A DNA stretch of 64,000 nt from a virus. A program made the position numbers and the translations under genes. Under the pieces are notes generated by a model. The model did not search any database and had not been told where the DNA came from. It was given only the letters and a program-made list of their open reading frames with translations. The stretch lies in the IMG/VR virus record IMGVR_UViG_3300042387_002461, positions 1 through 64,000 of that record; one strand, given 5' to 3'. Below, piece by piece: positions 22,228-29,770 of this stretch (position 1 is the first letter of the stretch; every line of letters starts with the position of its first letter).

Positions 22228-22335
22228 TCAGAAGATGGGGATAATTCGTTCAACCTTCTCAGAATGATCCCTCCGAAAGATCCTTCCTGAGCTTGGCGCC
22301 AAAGGCTTTTCTTCTCCCTGCAATTTGAAAGTCAC
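22228..22335 (-). CDS. possible 35-residue basic peptide
   Basis: GTG-started frame MTFKLQGEEKPLAPSS after an L-box at about 22367. Weak, because it is short and without a known relative. Confidence 0.3.
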   Translation of the reverse strand: MTFKLQGEEKPLAPSSGRIFRRDHSEKVERIIPIF

Positions 22336-22365
22336 CTTTCAAAAGGCCTTGAAAACTGTCTTTTT

Positions 22366-22632
22366 TTATTTATCTGTAATCTTCTGCAAAGCCCTTCCAA
22401 GAGCAATTGAATTTCCAAGCTTCCTGTTCCAATTGTCTTTTTTAGAGCAGACTGCTTCTCCGTAAACATTCTCTCCAGAAGGAGTTGTTATCTCAATCCT
22501 CGTAAGACCTCCATTAGCAGAAAGCTCTTCAAAGACTCCTCCAATCTTTTGAACCTTCTTATAGTTCCTTGTATGAAGAACTCGGACTTTATAACCGCTT
22601 CGACGTAGTGTTGCAATTGTTGGAATGTTCAT
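22366..22632 (-). CDS. conserved-type small phage protein, function unknown
   Basis: 88 aa. MNIPTIATLRRSGYKVRVLHTRNY at the start and GEAVCSKKDNWNRKLGNSIALGRAL at the end; this pattern (R-K-L-G-N-x-I-A-x-G-R-A) recurs in phage small proteins. Ends within an L-box-like sequence. Confidence 0.8.
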   Translation of the reverse strand: MNIPTIATLRRSGYKVRVLHTRNYKKVQKIGGVFEELSANGGLTRIEITTPSGENVYGEAVCSKKDNWNRKLGNSIALGRALQKITDK

Positions 22633-22633
22633 T

Positions 22634-22837
22634 TTAAATATTTAGTGCAAGTTTCTCGCAATGTTCATAAATTTCCCAAGCTTCATCATCAGCTCCAAAA
22701 TCGCTGTGACCAATGATTGAGACAAGCTCTTCTTCATTGATTTGTTCAAAATTGTCTCCAATCTTAATCCTCTTTGCAATCTTGCTCAGAGTGCTTCCAG
22801 AAATAAGAGATCCGTTAGAAGTTGTAAAGTAACTCAT
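22634..22837 (-). CDS. unknown 67-residue protein
   Basis: Acidic helical end (GHSDFGADDEAWEIYEHCEKL). 1-2 nt before the start of 22366-22632, so probably coupled to it. Confidence 0.75.
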   Translation of the reverse strand: MSYFTTSNGSLISGSTLSKIAKRIKIGDNFEQINEEELVSIIGHSDFGADDEAWEIYEHCEKLALNI

Positions 22838-22847
22838 CTTCTGTCTC

Positions 22848-23003
22848 TTAGCGCTTGCTCCAAAGGATGTCTTTCAAGTAAGGCTCTTGCATATGACGTT
22901 CAATCCAGGTGGTTTGGACAAAAACTGAGCACCTTCCAAAAGACTCAACAGGAAACAATTTCGAAAGGATTGTTTCAATGATAGTTTTAAAGTTCTTATT
23001 CAT
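22848..23003 (-). CDS. unknown 51-residue protein
   Basis: Start at ATG 23003 (MNKNFKTIIETILSKLFPVE); the longer frame overlaps the real upstream gene and is ignored. Overlaps its stop by 8 bp. Confidence 0.65.
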   Translation of the reverse strand: MNKNFKTIIETILSKLFPVESFGRCSVFVQTTWIERHMQEPYLKDILWSKR

Positions 23004-23145
23004 TCTCGTCCTCCACGTTTGTTGCAACAACCAAGCTCCATCCAAGCATTTCCAAAGCTGCTGAGCAAGGATCTTCTCCTTCTGCAACTTGGAAGTCAAT
23101 TGTGTCATTTCCATCATGTTCATTGATTAGGCGATATGTTGTCAT
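22996..23145 (-). CDS. unknown 49-residue acidic protein
   Basis: MTTYRLINEHDGNDTIDFQVAEGEDPCSAALEMLGW; alpha/beta unit. Second gene after the E-box at 23229, following a 23-residue peptide. Confidence 0.65.
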   Translation of the reverse strand: MTTYRLINEHDGNDTIDFQVAEGEDPCSAALEMLGWSLVVATNVEDENE

Positions 23146-23149
23146 GTTA

Positions 23150-23221
23150 TTACTTTGTTTTGTTGATTCCAACTTTAATTGATGTTTTAGTGACTTTGAA
23201 GTATGTTGTGGTTTTGTTCAT
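23150..23221 (-). CDS. 23-residue basic microprotein
   Basis: MNKTTTYFKVTKTSIKVGIN then basic end. Too short to judge by composition, but the ATG sits exactly 7 nt after the -10 of a perfect E-box, as for its larger neighbours. Confidence 0.55.
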   Translation of the reverse strand: MNKTTTYFKVTKTSIKVGINKTK

Positions 23222-23228
23222 GAGTTTT

Positions 23229-23257
23229 ATATTAGAGATTGATGACGGACAAGGCAA
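23229..23257 (-). promoter_or_regulatory. E-box promoter
   Basis: TTGCCTTGTCC, 17 nt spacer, TAATAT, ATG 7 nt later. Confidence 0.9.
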
Positions 23258-23259
23258 GA

Positions 23260-23439
23260 TTAAGCTTCCCAAACTTGCCACTCTTCTTCACTCATTGTGT
23301 AGTCATATTGACTTTCTGGAACATCTCCTGAAAGCAAGATCTGCTCTGCCTTGATCTTTGCCTCTTCCTCAGAAGAAGCTTCAACAGCAATGATGGTTTT
23401 GTATACTTCTTTAACAGCTACTTCGTATTTTTTATTCAT
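23260..23439 (-). CDS. DpnD/PcfM-like small protein
   Basis: 59 aa from ATG 23439. KKYEVAVKEVYKTIIAVEAS then SEEEAKIKAEQIL matches the beta-beta-alpha layout of DpnD/PcfM-like peptides found on phages and plasmids. Function of that family is unknown. Confidence 0.75.
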   Translation of the reverse strand: MNKKYEVAVKEVYKTIIAVEASSEEEAKIKAEQILLSGDVPESQYDYTMSEEEWQVWEA

Positions 23440-23449
23440 AACAGGATTG

Positions 23450-23478
23450 ATGTTAGAGATTGATTGTGGACAGATCAA
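23450..23478 (-). promoter_or_regulatory. E-box promoter
   Basis: TTGATCTGTCC, 17 nt spacer, TAACAT, ATG 10 nt later. Confidence 0.85.
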
Positions 23479-23828
23479 TATGAAAGATCTTCGTGCGAGA
23501 CAATTTCGACACTTCCGTCAGCTTTAGTAATAACTACTTGAAGATTCTCTTCTCCCGGAAATTTTGGTTTATCGAACCATTCTTCTACAAATTCAAAGTC
23601 TTTAGGATCAAGGAGTACCATAGTATATCCTTCTTTGAACAATTCCACAAAACCGAGCTTGCTGATGTCTTGAATTGCTGCGCTCAACCTATGAACATCA
23701 TGTTCAAAGAATTTGACATTATCTTCTTTAAGACCATCAGTAAGGATGTCTGTATAAGAAGCATAGAGATTCCTTTTGAGCTGCTCTTCGGTTGTTTTGA
23801 TTGTGTGCAGTTTGGTAGTAGTAATCAT
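23475..23828 (-). CDS. unknown 117-residue protein
   Basis: ATG 23828. Contains EQLKRNLYASYTDILTDGLKEDNVKFFEHDVHRLSAAIQDI and a Lys/Val end; helical then beta. The upstream in-frame codons are promoter. Confidence 0.8.
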   Translation of the reverse strand: MITTTKLHTIKTTEEQLKRNLYASYTDILTDGLKEDNVKFFEHDVHRLSAAIQDISKLGFVELFKEGYTMVLLDPKDFEFVEEWFDKPKFPGEENLQVVITKADGSVEIVSHEDLSY

Positions 23829-23838
23829 AACAGGATTT

Positions 23839-23867
23839 ATATTAGAGGTTGATTGTGGACAGCTCAA
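23839..23867 (-). promoter_or_regulatory. E-box promoter
   Basis: TTGAGCTGTCC, 17 nt spacer, TAATAT, ATG 10 nt later. TTGA gives the stop of the upstream gene. Confidence 0.9.
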
Positions 23868-24196
23868 GCAATTTTAAATTTGAACTGCTTGAGTTGAGTT
23901 TTGGTCCACCTGTTGTGCAGATTAGAACCAGACTCAAGAGCCTTCTCAAGAGTATTCATGACGTTCCCGTTTACAAATGCATGACAATCAAGCTCATACG
24001 TACCTTCAATATATTCAGCACCAATTACACTATACTGTTTAATGTTGCTAAGGATCTCAGCCTGAATGATATCTCCAGTCTTAATCTCTCGTCCGAAATG
24101 TTTAGTAAGAAATTCTGTAAATGATTGAAGCTTGAGAAGCTTCTTCTCTTGCTTGAGTTGATTGATCTGTTGTGTGAGTTCTTTTTGTTTGTTCAT
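23864..24196 (-). CDS. unknown 110-residue protein with coiled-coil start
   Basis: Coiled coil MNKQKELTQQINQLKQEKKLLKL, then GREIKTGDIIQAEILSNIKQYSVIGAEYI. Ends Ala-TGA inside the next E-box. Function unknown. Confidence 0.8.
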   Translation of the reverse strand: MNKQKELTQQINQLKQEKKLLKLQSFTEFLTKHFGREIKTGDIIQAEILSNIKQYSVIGAEYIEGTYELDCHAFVNGNVMNTLEKALESGSNLHNRWTKTQLKQFKFKIA

Positions 24197-24206
24197 TACT
24201 CAAAAG

Positions 24207-24235
24207 ATATTAGAGATTGTTGAAGGACAAGTCGA
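24207..24235 (-). promoter_or_regulatory. E-box promoter
   Basis: TCGACTTGTCC, 17 nt spacer, TAATAT, ATG 10 nt later. Confidence 0.85.
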
Positions 24236-24238
24236 GAA

Positions 24239-24421
24239 TTATTTTGACTTAATGATTTGTATTTGAAATTCCGAATTATCACGCATCTTCAAGACAATTC
24301 CAGAATTGTTTGTAAGAAGACCTTTTGCTTCAAACGTTTCAAAGTCTTTGATCATTCCATCTTCATTTTGCGCAAAGCCAAAAACTTCCATCAAATAACT
24401 TTCTAGTTCGAATGCTTTCAT
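24239..24421 (-). CDS. unknown 60-residue protein
   Basis: MKAFELESYLMEVFGFAQNEDGM then strands (GIVLKMRDNSEFQIQII). ATG 24421 after an E-box. Confidence 0.8.
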   Translation of the reverse strand: MKAFELESYLMEVFGFAQNEDGMIKDFETFEAKGLLTNNSGIVLKMRDNSEFQIQIIKSK

Positions 24422-24428
24422 GGTTTTT

Positions 24429-24457
24429 ATTCTAGAGATTGTTGAAGGACAGCTCAA
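24429..24457 (-). promoter_or_regulatory. E-box promoter
   Basis: TTGAGCTGTCC, 17 nt spacer, TAGAAT, ATG 7 nt later. Confidence 0.85.
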
Positions 24458-24484
24458 CGAAATTTTCTACAGTTGTGTAGTGGC

Positions 24485-24691
24485 TCAATCAAGAAATACA
24501 GGAGTGGCTTCTCCAACATATGCTCCTGCAACATTAAATTCAAAGCATTCCAGAGCCTCTTCCTCTGTCATATCTCTTTGAAAGATTTCCAGAACTTTTG
24601 CTTTAGAATAAACTGCAACAGGCTGATTGAATTGCTTGCCGGTTCCAATCAAAGCCTCTTCCAAACCATCACAAAACAATATTTCTTTCAT
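24485..24691 (-). CDS. unknown 68-residue protein
   Basis: Start at ATG 24691, just after the stop of 24694-24855. MKEILFCDGLEEALIGTGKQFNQPVAVYSKAKVLEIF; alpha/beta, unrecognised. Confidence 0.75.
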   Translation of the reverse strand: MKEILFCDGLEEALIGTGKQFNQPVAVYSKAKVLEIFQRDMTEEEALECFEFNVAGAYVGEATPVFLD

Positions 24692-24693
24692 AA

Positions 24694-24855
24694 TCAATTC
24701 AACCAAGCTTTTTGTTCAAGTCCTTTTGCAGTTAGTTCAGAAAGTGCTTTCAAATATTCTTCTGTTGTCGGATCTTGCTTGAAGGCTTTTGAAAACAATT
24801 CAAGGAAGTCAAAACCTCCAAAGTCCTTCTCTTGTTCTTTTGAGATAATAGTCAT
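24694..24855 (-). CDS. unknown 53-residue protein
   Basis: MTIISKEQEKDFGGFDFLELFSKAFKQDPTTEEYLKALSEL. A weak E-box-like TTGTCGAGTCC lies about 35 nt upstream of ATG. First gene of a two-gene unit. Confidence 0.65.
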   Translation of the reverse strand: MTIISKEQEKDFGGFDFLELFSKAFKQDPTTEEYLKALSELTAKGLEQKAWLN

Positions 24856-24940
24856 ACAAAAACTTTCTGAAATCTTTTTGGACTCGACAACAATTATTTT
24901 GAATTATTTTCAAGAAGGTCTTTTAAAGCCCGTGCACAGA

Positions 24941-24983
24941 CATAGCGATTCTTGGCACTAGGATCGCTTTAAAATCGTTTTGT
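24941..24983 (-). repeat. R45 repeat, copy 2
   Basis: Same core as copy 1 (GCGATTCTTGGCACTAG, TTTAAAA centre, CGTTTTGTTT). It abuts the stop codon of 24984-25298 and lies ahead of the 24.5-24.9 kb unit. Confidence 0.85.
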
Positions 24984-25298
24984 TTAGTTTTTGGGAATTA
25001 TGGTCGACTCAGCATCAAATTCCCTGAGAAGTGTGAATTCTTCCTCATCACCGTCAGAATTGATAAGCGTCAGAGTGCTTCCTTCAATCAGAGCAACTTG
25101 GTTGTCGCCTTCATAAAAAGAAATCTCTACAGTCAGATTCTCATCATCAAATTCCTCTTCCCAAGAAACATACATGAATTCATTTGAGTCATCATCCTGC
25201 ACTCCCATCAAGGTTGGTTCAATTAAACGACCTTCCAGAACAATAGCAGTGCTCAGTTGGAGTAGGTCATAGGCTTGATGTAGATTTACTTCTTTCAC
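24984..25298 (-). CDS. unknown 104-residue acidic protein
   Basis: GTG start. About 30 Asp/Glu with beta-strand pattern (FDDENLTVEISFYEGDNQVALIEG). Negative charge suggests a DNA mimic or an anti-host inhibitor, but that is only a guess. An E-box-like TTGACTATCC lies at about 25322-25331. Confidence 0.7.
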   Translation of the reverse strand: MKEVNLHQAYDLLQLSTAIVLEGRLIEPTLMGVQDDDSNEFMYVSWEEEFDDENLTVEISFYEGDNQVALIEGSTLTLINSDGDEEEFTLLREFDAESTIIPKN

Positions 25299-25414
25299 TC
25301 GAAAAGTCTCAATGCTTTTGGAGGATAGTCAAGCGAAGCGTGAGGAATATTTTTTTTGAAAATAGTTTGTTGATTAGGGTTGAAGAGATCTCTAATTATC
25401 CTCAGACAAATATC
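25299..25414. other. short gene-free stretch
   Basis: Contains an E-box-like motif for the - strand gene to its left and nothing else that I can support. Confidence 0.5.
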
Positions 25415-25888
25415 TCAAACCATCTCTGTAGTGCAAAATGGTTTGACGAGATCGAGCAAACTGAATGATCGAATCGCAGTTGGCATAGGCCAATGAACAA
25501 ATTGCTTCTCGTTAAAAAACACCCATGGTGAAAGTTCTGGCTGGATCGTAATCATGGACTGCAGGATATCCGACGTTAAAAATCTCAAGACTGTTCCGAG
25601 ACGAGGGAACAATTCAATCCAAATGACTGCTTATATAGGAACCGGAGGCAGTGGTGTTTTGATACCAAAAGAATTGTGGCTTACAGACCTGATGTGCGAA
25701 AAGGCCCGTACTAAGAGTACGAAATTTGCATAGTTCATTCTTTCCATTTGACGGAGGGATGAACTATGCTCAAGAACCCACCGAAGAGTATCCTTAGTAG
25801 TTGATAATAAAGAAGTTAGTCTGAAAGCTAACGCCTTCGGTGTGAAGAAATAAAAAAGAGTTGCTGCTCTAAGAAAAAAAAAACTCAA
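25415..25888. pseudogene. degenerate open-frame region left of the HNH gene
   Basis: On the - strand two open segments (25415-25612 and 25631-25888) are in the same frame, broken by one TAA. On the + strand another frame is open over most of the region with three stops and includes MTAYIGTGGSGVLIPKEL. No strand carries a clean gene or promoter. Most likely a decayed gene beside an inserted endonuclease. Which strand was coding is unclear. Confidence 0.35.
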
Positions 25889-25951
25889 GTCCTACACTAA
25901 TAACAATTTTATTGCTTAATATGAAAAAAGTAATGAAAAGTAGGACTTGAG
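25884..25951 (+). promoter_or_regulatory. hairpin leader ahead of an HNH gene
   Basis: Perfect 12 bp inverted repeat CTCAAGTCCTAC/GTAGGACTTGAG, enclosing a tiny frame (MKKVMKSRT) whose stop lies in the right arm. It is followed by TGATAAGTA (L-box) and the HNH start. The 37.4 kb HNH gene has the same layout with a different stem sequence. Confidence 0.7.
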
Positions 25952-25963
25952 TGATAAGTACTT

Positions 25964-26923
25964 ATGCTTAATATGAATAAAATAAACCTACGTAACCAAG
26001 ATGGCTCTCTGTCTCCAGAGGCACAACTATTACTATCAATTGACCTAAAGTCTTTTTCAACCGTAGAAGAAAAGAAAGCCGCTCGAAAACTTTTAGATGA
26101 ATTTAGAGCTAAACTTTCTAAAGAGGACGTAAAAGAGTTTCAGAGATTGAAGAAATGCATAAGAAGTAAAAAATGGGCTGCTGAAAATCCTGCAAAATGC
26201 AGGGCAAGTGACGCAAAGTGGAGAGCTAAGAATCCTGAAAAAGTAAAGCAAGACAGTGCAAAATGGTGGGATGAAAATCCTGACTATGCTGCTGCTTGGC
26301 GGGAGAAAAATCCTGAAAAGACGAAGGAAAGCAATGCAAGATGGTATGCTAAGAATCCTGAAAAGTCAAAGAAAAACAGCGCAAAGTGGAAAGCTGAAAA
26401 TCCAGAGAAAGCAAATGAAAGCAGCGCAAAGTGGAGAGCTGAGAATCCTGACTATGCTGTTGCTTGGAGAGCTGAGAATCCGGACTACCATGATGATTGG
26501 AGAGCTGAGAATCCCAGACACCATGCTGAATGGCGCGCAGCTAATCCCGAAAAGGTAAAAAAAGAACGAAGCAAACCTAAAAATAAATTAAGAAATGCTG
26601 TCCTCACAGCTTTCAAAAGAATAGGTCAAAACAAACCAACAAACACTCTCAAACTGTTAGGATGCACTTGGGAAGAAGCTAAAGCTCACTTTGAAAGTCT
26701 TTTTCTGGAAGGAATGACTTGGGAAAATCATGGAAGAGGAGAAGGTAAGTGGCACATTGATCACATCCGTCCTGTAGCTTCTTTCAAGGGAGCTAGCGAG
26801 GAGGAATTAAAACAAATGAATCACATTTCTAATCTCCAGCCTCTTTGGTCAGCTGATAATATCAGAAAAGGAGATAAATGGGATGGAGAATTAAACTCTG
26901 AAATATTAAACTTTGAAGTCTAA
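25964..26923 (+). CDS. HNH endonuclease with ENPEK-type repeats
   Basis: 319 aa (start could be the second Met, 9 bases later). Residues about 65-205 hold roughly ten repeats of about 14 residues built on WRAENPEKxKxxxAK, probably DNA-contacting modules. The C-terminal HNH domain has GMTWENHG, WHIDHIRPVASF and HISNLQPLWSADNIRKGDK, with catalytic His-Asp-His. Likely a free-standing homing endonuclease. Related genes are at 37.5 and 52.7 kb. The repeats vary by substitution and deletion. Confidence 0.85.
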   Translation: MLNMNKINLRNQDGSLSPEAQLLLSIDLKSFSTVEEKKAARKLLDEFRAKLSKEDVKEFQRLKKCIRSKKWAAENPAKCRASDAKWRAKNPEKVKQDSAKWWDENPDYAAAWREKNPEKTKESNARWYAKNPEKSKKNSAKWKAENPEKANESSAKWRAENPDYAVAWRAENPDYHDDWRAENPRHHAEWRAANPEKVKKERSKPKNKLRNAVLTAFKRIGQNKPTNTLKLLGCTWEEAKAHFESLFLEGMTWENHGRGEGKWHIDHIRPVASFKGASEEELKQMNHISNLQPLWSADNIRKGDKWDGELNSEILNFEV

Positions 26924-26927
26924 TCTT

Positions 26928-27356
26928 TTAAGGAACAAAAAGATCTCCTTGAAAAATGTAACCTGTAATCCAACACCTCGAAGCGTCCTTCACAAAAATG
27001 TGCTCCGAGGACAATTTAGCAGACTCACAGTCCGTGGCGATAATCAATACAACATCACCCTCAGAGGCAGCTCTTACAAAATCTCTCAGAACATTCAAAC
27101 CATTCTTCAGAGACAATGAAGAACCATTGTACCATCTTACATTTTTGAAAACCCAACGTTCAAGTTCTTCATCTCTCATGTCATTCAAAAGTTCTCCGAA
27201 GCAATCTTTTAGAATTGCTTTATTGAGAGGGTCAACTGAAGGCTTTAAAAAGTTGTCTTTGAGAATTTGTTTTGAGTCCTCAATTGAAACTCCTTTATAG
27301 CCAATGAAGTTTGGGTCCTTAGTGAGATTATAAAGATCTTTGAAGTTGTTTGACAT
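26928..27356 (-). CDS. unknown 142-residue protein
   Basis: MSNNFKDLYNLTKDPNFIGYKG, then DVVLIIATDCESAKLSSEHIFV and RCWITGYIFQGDL; alpha/beta, possibly enzymatic, but no signature I recognise. Convergent with the HNH gene (5 bp gap). Confidence 0.75.
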   Translation of the reverse strand: MSNNFKDLYNLTKDPNFIGYKGVSIEDSKQILKDNFLKPSVDPLNKAILKDCFGELLNDMRDEELERWVFKNVRWYNGSSLSLKNGLNVLRDFVRAASEGDVVLIIATDCESAKLSSEHIFVKDASRCWITGYIFQGDLFVP

Positions 27357-27391
27357 GCTTTTAAATTATCTTACAACAGCTTTAGAATTTT

Positions 27392-27700
27392 TCAAATCGT
27401 TTGATGAATTGTTGGCAAGCCAAGAACAAATCCAACTTTCTCAACTACTCTGTGACCCTTTCCGCCAATATGCCAAAGATAATCTCCAGAAGGAATCTCA
27501 CTTACCTTCCAATCATAAATCGTTGCAACAGTATCTTCGTCAAATTCTAGAATCCATTCACAAGTCACCTTTCCGTCTCCAGAATGATCTCGAATTGGTT
27601 CACCAAGCTTCTTGATAAGAGTTTCAAGATTTGCTTTAACATAGCCCCTCAAAGAGGTTTCGTTTGATACTGATGTGTCTGTAGTTACTTTGTAGTTCAT
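27392..27700 (-). CDS. conserved-type phage protein, function unknown
   Basis: 102 aa. SLRGYVKANLETLIKKLGEP then WILEFDEDTVATIYDWK and LWHIGG match a widespread small phage protein pattern. Its ATG overlaps the upstream stop (ATGA). Role not established. Confidence 0.8.
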   Translation of the reverse strand: MNYKVTTDTSVSNETSLRGYVKANLETLIKKLGEPIRDHSGDGKVTCEWILEFDEDTVATIYDWKVSEIPSGDYLWHIGGKGHRVVEKVGFVLGLPTIHQTI

Positions 27701-27942
27701 TTTGTAATAATGTAGTTGTCTAGAATATATTCAGAAGGATTTTCAATTCCAATCTCCTCTTCCAGAACTGCTCGCAAGTCATCAATTGATTCGCAATCAT
27801 CAAACTTCTTTTTGAGAGGATCGTGCACATCTTTCTTCCACTCTGCAAGCTCTTTTTTGTCTTCGCAATATTCTTCAGCCTGGCTGAGAAGAAATTCAAG
27901 TTCTTGTTTCGCAACTTTTTCGATAAGGTCTTTAAGATTCAT
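27697..27942 (-). CDS. unknown 81-residue acidic helical protein
   Basis: ATG 27942 after an E-box. MNLKDLIEKVAKQELEFLLSQAEEY..., helical throughout. Coupled to 27392-27700. Confidence 0.8.
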   Translation of the reverse strand: MNLKDLIEKVAKQELEFLLSQAEEYCEDKKELAEWKKDVHDPLKKKFDDCESIDDLRAVLEEEIGIENPSEYILDNYIITK

Positions 27943-27952
27943 AACAGGATTG

Positions 27953-27981
27953 ATATTAGAGATTGTTGATGGACAGCTCAA
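27953..27981 (-). promoter_or_regulatory. E-box promoter
   Basis: TTGAGCTGTCC, 17 nt spacer, TAATAT, ATG 10 nt later. Confidence 0.9.
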
Positions 27982-27983
27982 GA

Positions 27984-28241
27984 TTATTCTTCAACTGCTC
28001 CAACCAAATTGACTGTTTCGTTTACGATATCAATTGACACAATAGTTTTGAAAAGCTCTTCGAATGTTTCAATAATCTCATTGAATTTACTCTTGCTTTC
28101 TCCATCCCATTCTTCTCCAGTAATTGCAAGATGAGTTTCACTGAGACCAATTTGACTGTCTCCTCGCTCCTCCCAAAGTTCGTTGCAAAGCTGATTTGCA
28201 AATTCGTAATCCAGACCTTTTGTAGTTTGATTAGTTGTCAT
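27984..28241 (-). CDS. unknown 85-residue acidic protein
   Basis: Contains GLSETHLAITGEEWDGESKSKFNEIIETFEELFK. Single gene between two E-boxes. Unrecognised. Confidence 0.8.
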   Translation of the reverse strand: MTTNQTTKGLDYEFANQLCNELWEERGDSQIGLSETHLAITGEEWDGESKSKFNEIIETFEELFKTIVSIDIVNETVNLVGAVEE

Positions 28242-28249
28242 TGAGAAAT

Positions 28250-28278
28250 AATTTAGAGATTTGTTGAGGACAGCTCAA
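28250..28278 (-). promoter_or_regulatory. E-box promoter
   Basis: TTGAGCTGTCC, 17 nt spacer, TAAATT, ATG 8 nt later. Confidence 0.85.
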
Positions 28279-28279
28279 C

Positions 28280-28468
28280 TTAGTTTCTGCAAGATCCTTC
28301 ACAATCCATCTCGCGCTCTGAGTCTAATATAAACCTCAGAGCCTCAAGAGATTGCTTCACATAACCTCTTGAAGCACCAGACTTGTTTCTATTAGGAAAG
28401 TGCTGCATGATAGTAAGATAGAGAGACGTCACTATAGATCGTCTAATGTTGAGAGGTGTGTCGTTCAT
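28280..28468 (-). CDS. unknown 62-residue protein
   Basis: ATG 28468. MNDTPLNIRRSIVTSLYLTI, basic middle, ends with two Cys (MDCEGSCRN). Unrecognised. Confidence 0.8.
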   Translation of the reverse strand: MNDTPLNIRRSIVTSLYLTIMQHFPNRNKSGASRGYVKQSLEALRFILDSEREMDCEGSCRN

Positions 28469-28478
28469 AACAAAATTG

Positions 28479-28507
28479 ATCTTAGAGATTGATGTTGGAC
28501 AGTTCAA
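28479..28507 (-). promoter_or_regulatory. E-box promoter
   Basis: TTGAACTGTCC, 17 nt spacer, TAAGAT, ATG 10 nt later. A 22-codon frame from the R45 edge also runs through it. Confidence 0.9.
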
Positions 28508-28546
28508 GAACCTTTTTGAAGATCTTTTCAATATCTCCGTGTGCAA

Positions 28547-28592
28547 ACATAGCGATTCTTGGCTCTAGAATGCGTTTAAAATCGTTTTGTTG
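28547..28592 (-). repeat. R45 repeat, copy 3
   Basis: Core GCGATTCTTGGCTCTAG, then GCGTTTAAAATCGTTTTGTTGAT (two blocks). Lies between a terminator and an E-box unit. Confidence 0.85.
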
Positions 28593-28625
28593 ATTGATCT
28601 GTGATTTGCCTCAGAAAGCAGGAAA

Positions 28626-28644
28626 GGATCTCAAAAAGAGATCC
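28626..28644 (-). terminator. intrinsic terminator
   Basis: Stem GGATCTC/GAGATCC with A/T loop and T-rich continuation on the - strand. Confidence 0.7.
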
Positions 28645-28672
28645 CTCCTCGAAGTTGTTTGAAAATTTTGAA

Positions 28673-28978
28673 TCAGAGACTGAATTGAACCTTTGGCTTA
28701 TAATAGACACAATATGTTGGACCTCCATAAGCAAAAGGACCAGCGTTTGTCTTCCAGTTCATTACTGTGACGTTCAGAAATGGTCGACGCTTTTCAATAA
28801 AGCTCTGAAGTTTGAACAGATCATCAATAGTGAGATCATTGTCTCGTGAAGTATAGAACTTGATGCGTCGTTGATTCTTCGTAGCATCATTGAAGTAATA
28901 AAAGAAGTCTTTGTTCAACTCTTTCAATCCTTCGCGAATGTCCGAGATCCAGGTTTGGTGTTTTGGAGTGTTTGTCAT
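28673..28978 (-). CDS. unknown 101-residue protein
   Basis: QTWISDIREGLKELNKDFFYYFNDATKNQRRIKFYTS, then strand-rich end (TVMNWKTNAGPFAYGG). Unrecognised. Confidence 0.8.
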   Translation of the reverse strand: MTNTPKHQTWISDIREGLKELNKDFFYYFNDATKNQRRIKFYTSRDNDLTIDDLFKLQSFIEKRRPFLNVTVMNWKTNAGPFAYGGPTYCVYYKPKVQFSL

Positions 28979-28985
28979 GGTTTTG

Positions 28986-29014
28986 ATATTAGAGATTGTT
29001 CAGGGACAGATTAA
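28986..29014 (-). promoter_or_regulatory. E-box promoter
   Basis: TTAATCTGTCC, 17 nt spacer, TAATAT, ATG 7 nt later. The spacer frame contains a stop, so this copy cannot be coding. Confidence 0.85.
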
Positions 29015-29016
29015 TA

Positions 29017-29205
29017 CTAAATATTGCTGTAATGAGTCGGATTGTTCCACATGATGATGTTGTCTGTATTGTATTTTTCTTTTGCTGCAGCAATCGTTGT
29101 GCTTTCATCATTTGAAGCACAATCACAATCCCACAGACCATTAACAAGAACTGAGAATCGTGGATAAGAATTATTCATTGCAATTTGAAGAGTAGGTTTG
29201 TTCAT
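29017..29205 (-). CDS. unknown 62-residue protein
   Basis: ATG 29205. MNKPTLQIAMNNSYPRFSVLVNGLWDCDC then helix (STTIAAAKEKY). Unrecognised. Confidence 0.8.
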   Translation of the reverse strand: MNKPTLQIAMNNSYPRFSVLVNGLWDCDCASNDESTTIAAAKEKYNTDNIIMWNNPTHYSNI

Positions 29206-29215
29206 AACAGAATTG

Positions 29216-29244
29216 ATATTAGAGATTCTTTGTGGACAGTTCAA
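29216..29244 (-). promoter_or_regulatory. E-box promoter
   Basis: TTGAACTGTCC, 17 nt spacer, TAATAT, ATG 10 nt later. Confidence 0.9.
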
Positions 29245-29245
29245 G

Positions 29246-29731
29246 TCAAATCATCATCGAAGAAAGAGTCTCAGATTCTTTCTTAGAAGCATACTCAAGC
29301 TGACGTTGTTTCTTCTCTTGCTCCTTTGAAGGAGAAGTCACTGTCAGCCAAATGGTTTGCCGACCATAATCTTTAGAAACCCAACTTGGGCTGCACCCGC
29401 AGCTGCACATGGCTGTACGAGACCACTTTAGCTCTTTAGCAATATTCTCATCAAGCAAACCATCTTTGACAGCTTGATTGATGATAACTCGTTGAATCCC
29501 AAGCTCTGCTTTGTTATATTTTCTCCAGAGCTTATCATTATCCTTATCTTCTCCTTTGTTAGAATACTCTGGGCGTTGCGTAATTCCATTCCAGTTAAGC
29601 TCTTCAGGATCAAAGGGATTGGAAATACTAACAAGTGTGTGCTCGCGCTTCGAAGTATAAGGCTCAGCTTTGCGATGGCTCGTAAGAGAGCAGACTTCTT
29701 CGTTGAACTTGATAGAGGTAGTAGTGTTCAT
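29246..29731 (-). CDS. unknown 161-residue protein with Cys cluster
   Basis: ATG 29731. Central CSCGCSPSW motif near residue 110 after a basic stretch, and a coiled-coil tail (KEQEKKQRQLEYASKKESE). Possible metal-binding early protein. Confidence 0.8.
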   Translation of the reverse strand: MNTTTSIKFNEEVCSLTSHRKAEPYTSKREHTLVSISNPFDPEELNWNGITQRPEYSNKGEDKDNDKLWRKYNKAELGIQRVIINQAVKDGLLDENIAKELKWSRTAMCSCGCSPSWVSKDYGRQTIWLTVTSPSKEQEKKQRQLEYASKKESETLSSMMI

Positions 29732-29741
29732 AACAGAAAAG

Positions 29742-29770
29742 ATCTTAGAGAGTCTTGTTGGACAGCTCAA
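29742..29770 (-). promoter_or_regulatory. E-box promoter
   Basis: TTGAGCTGTCC, 17 nt spacer, TAAGAT, ATG 10 nt later. Confidence 0.9.
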
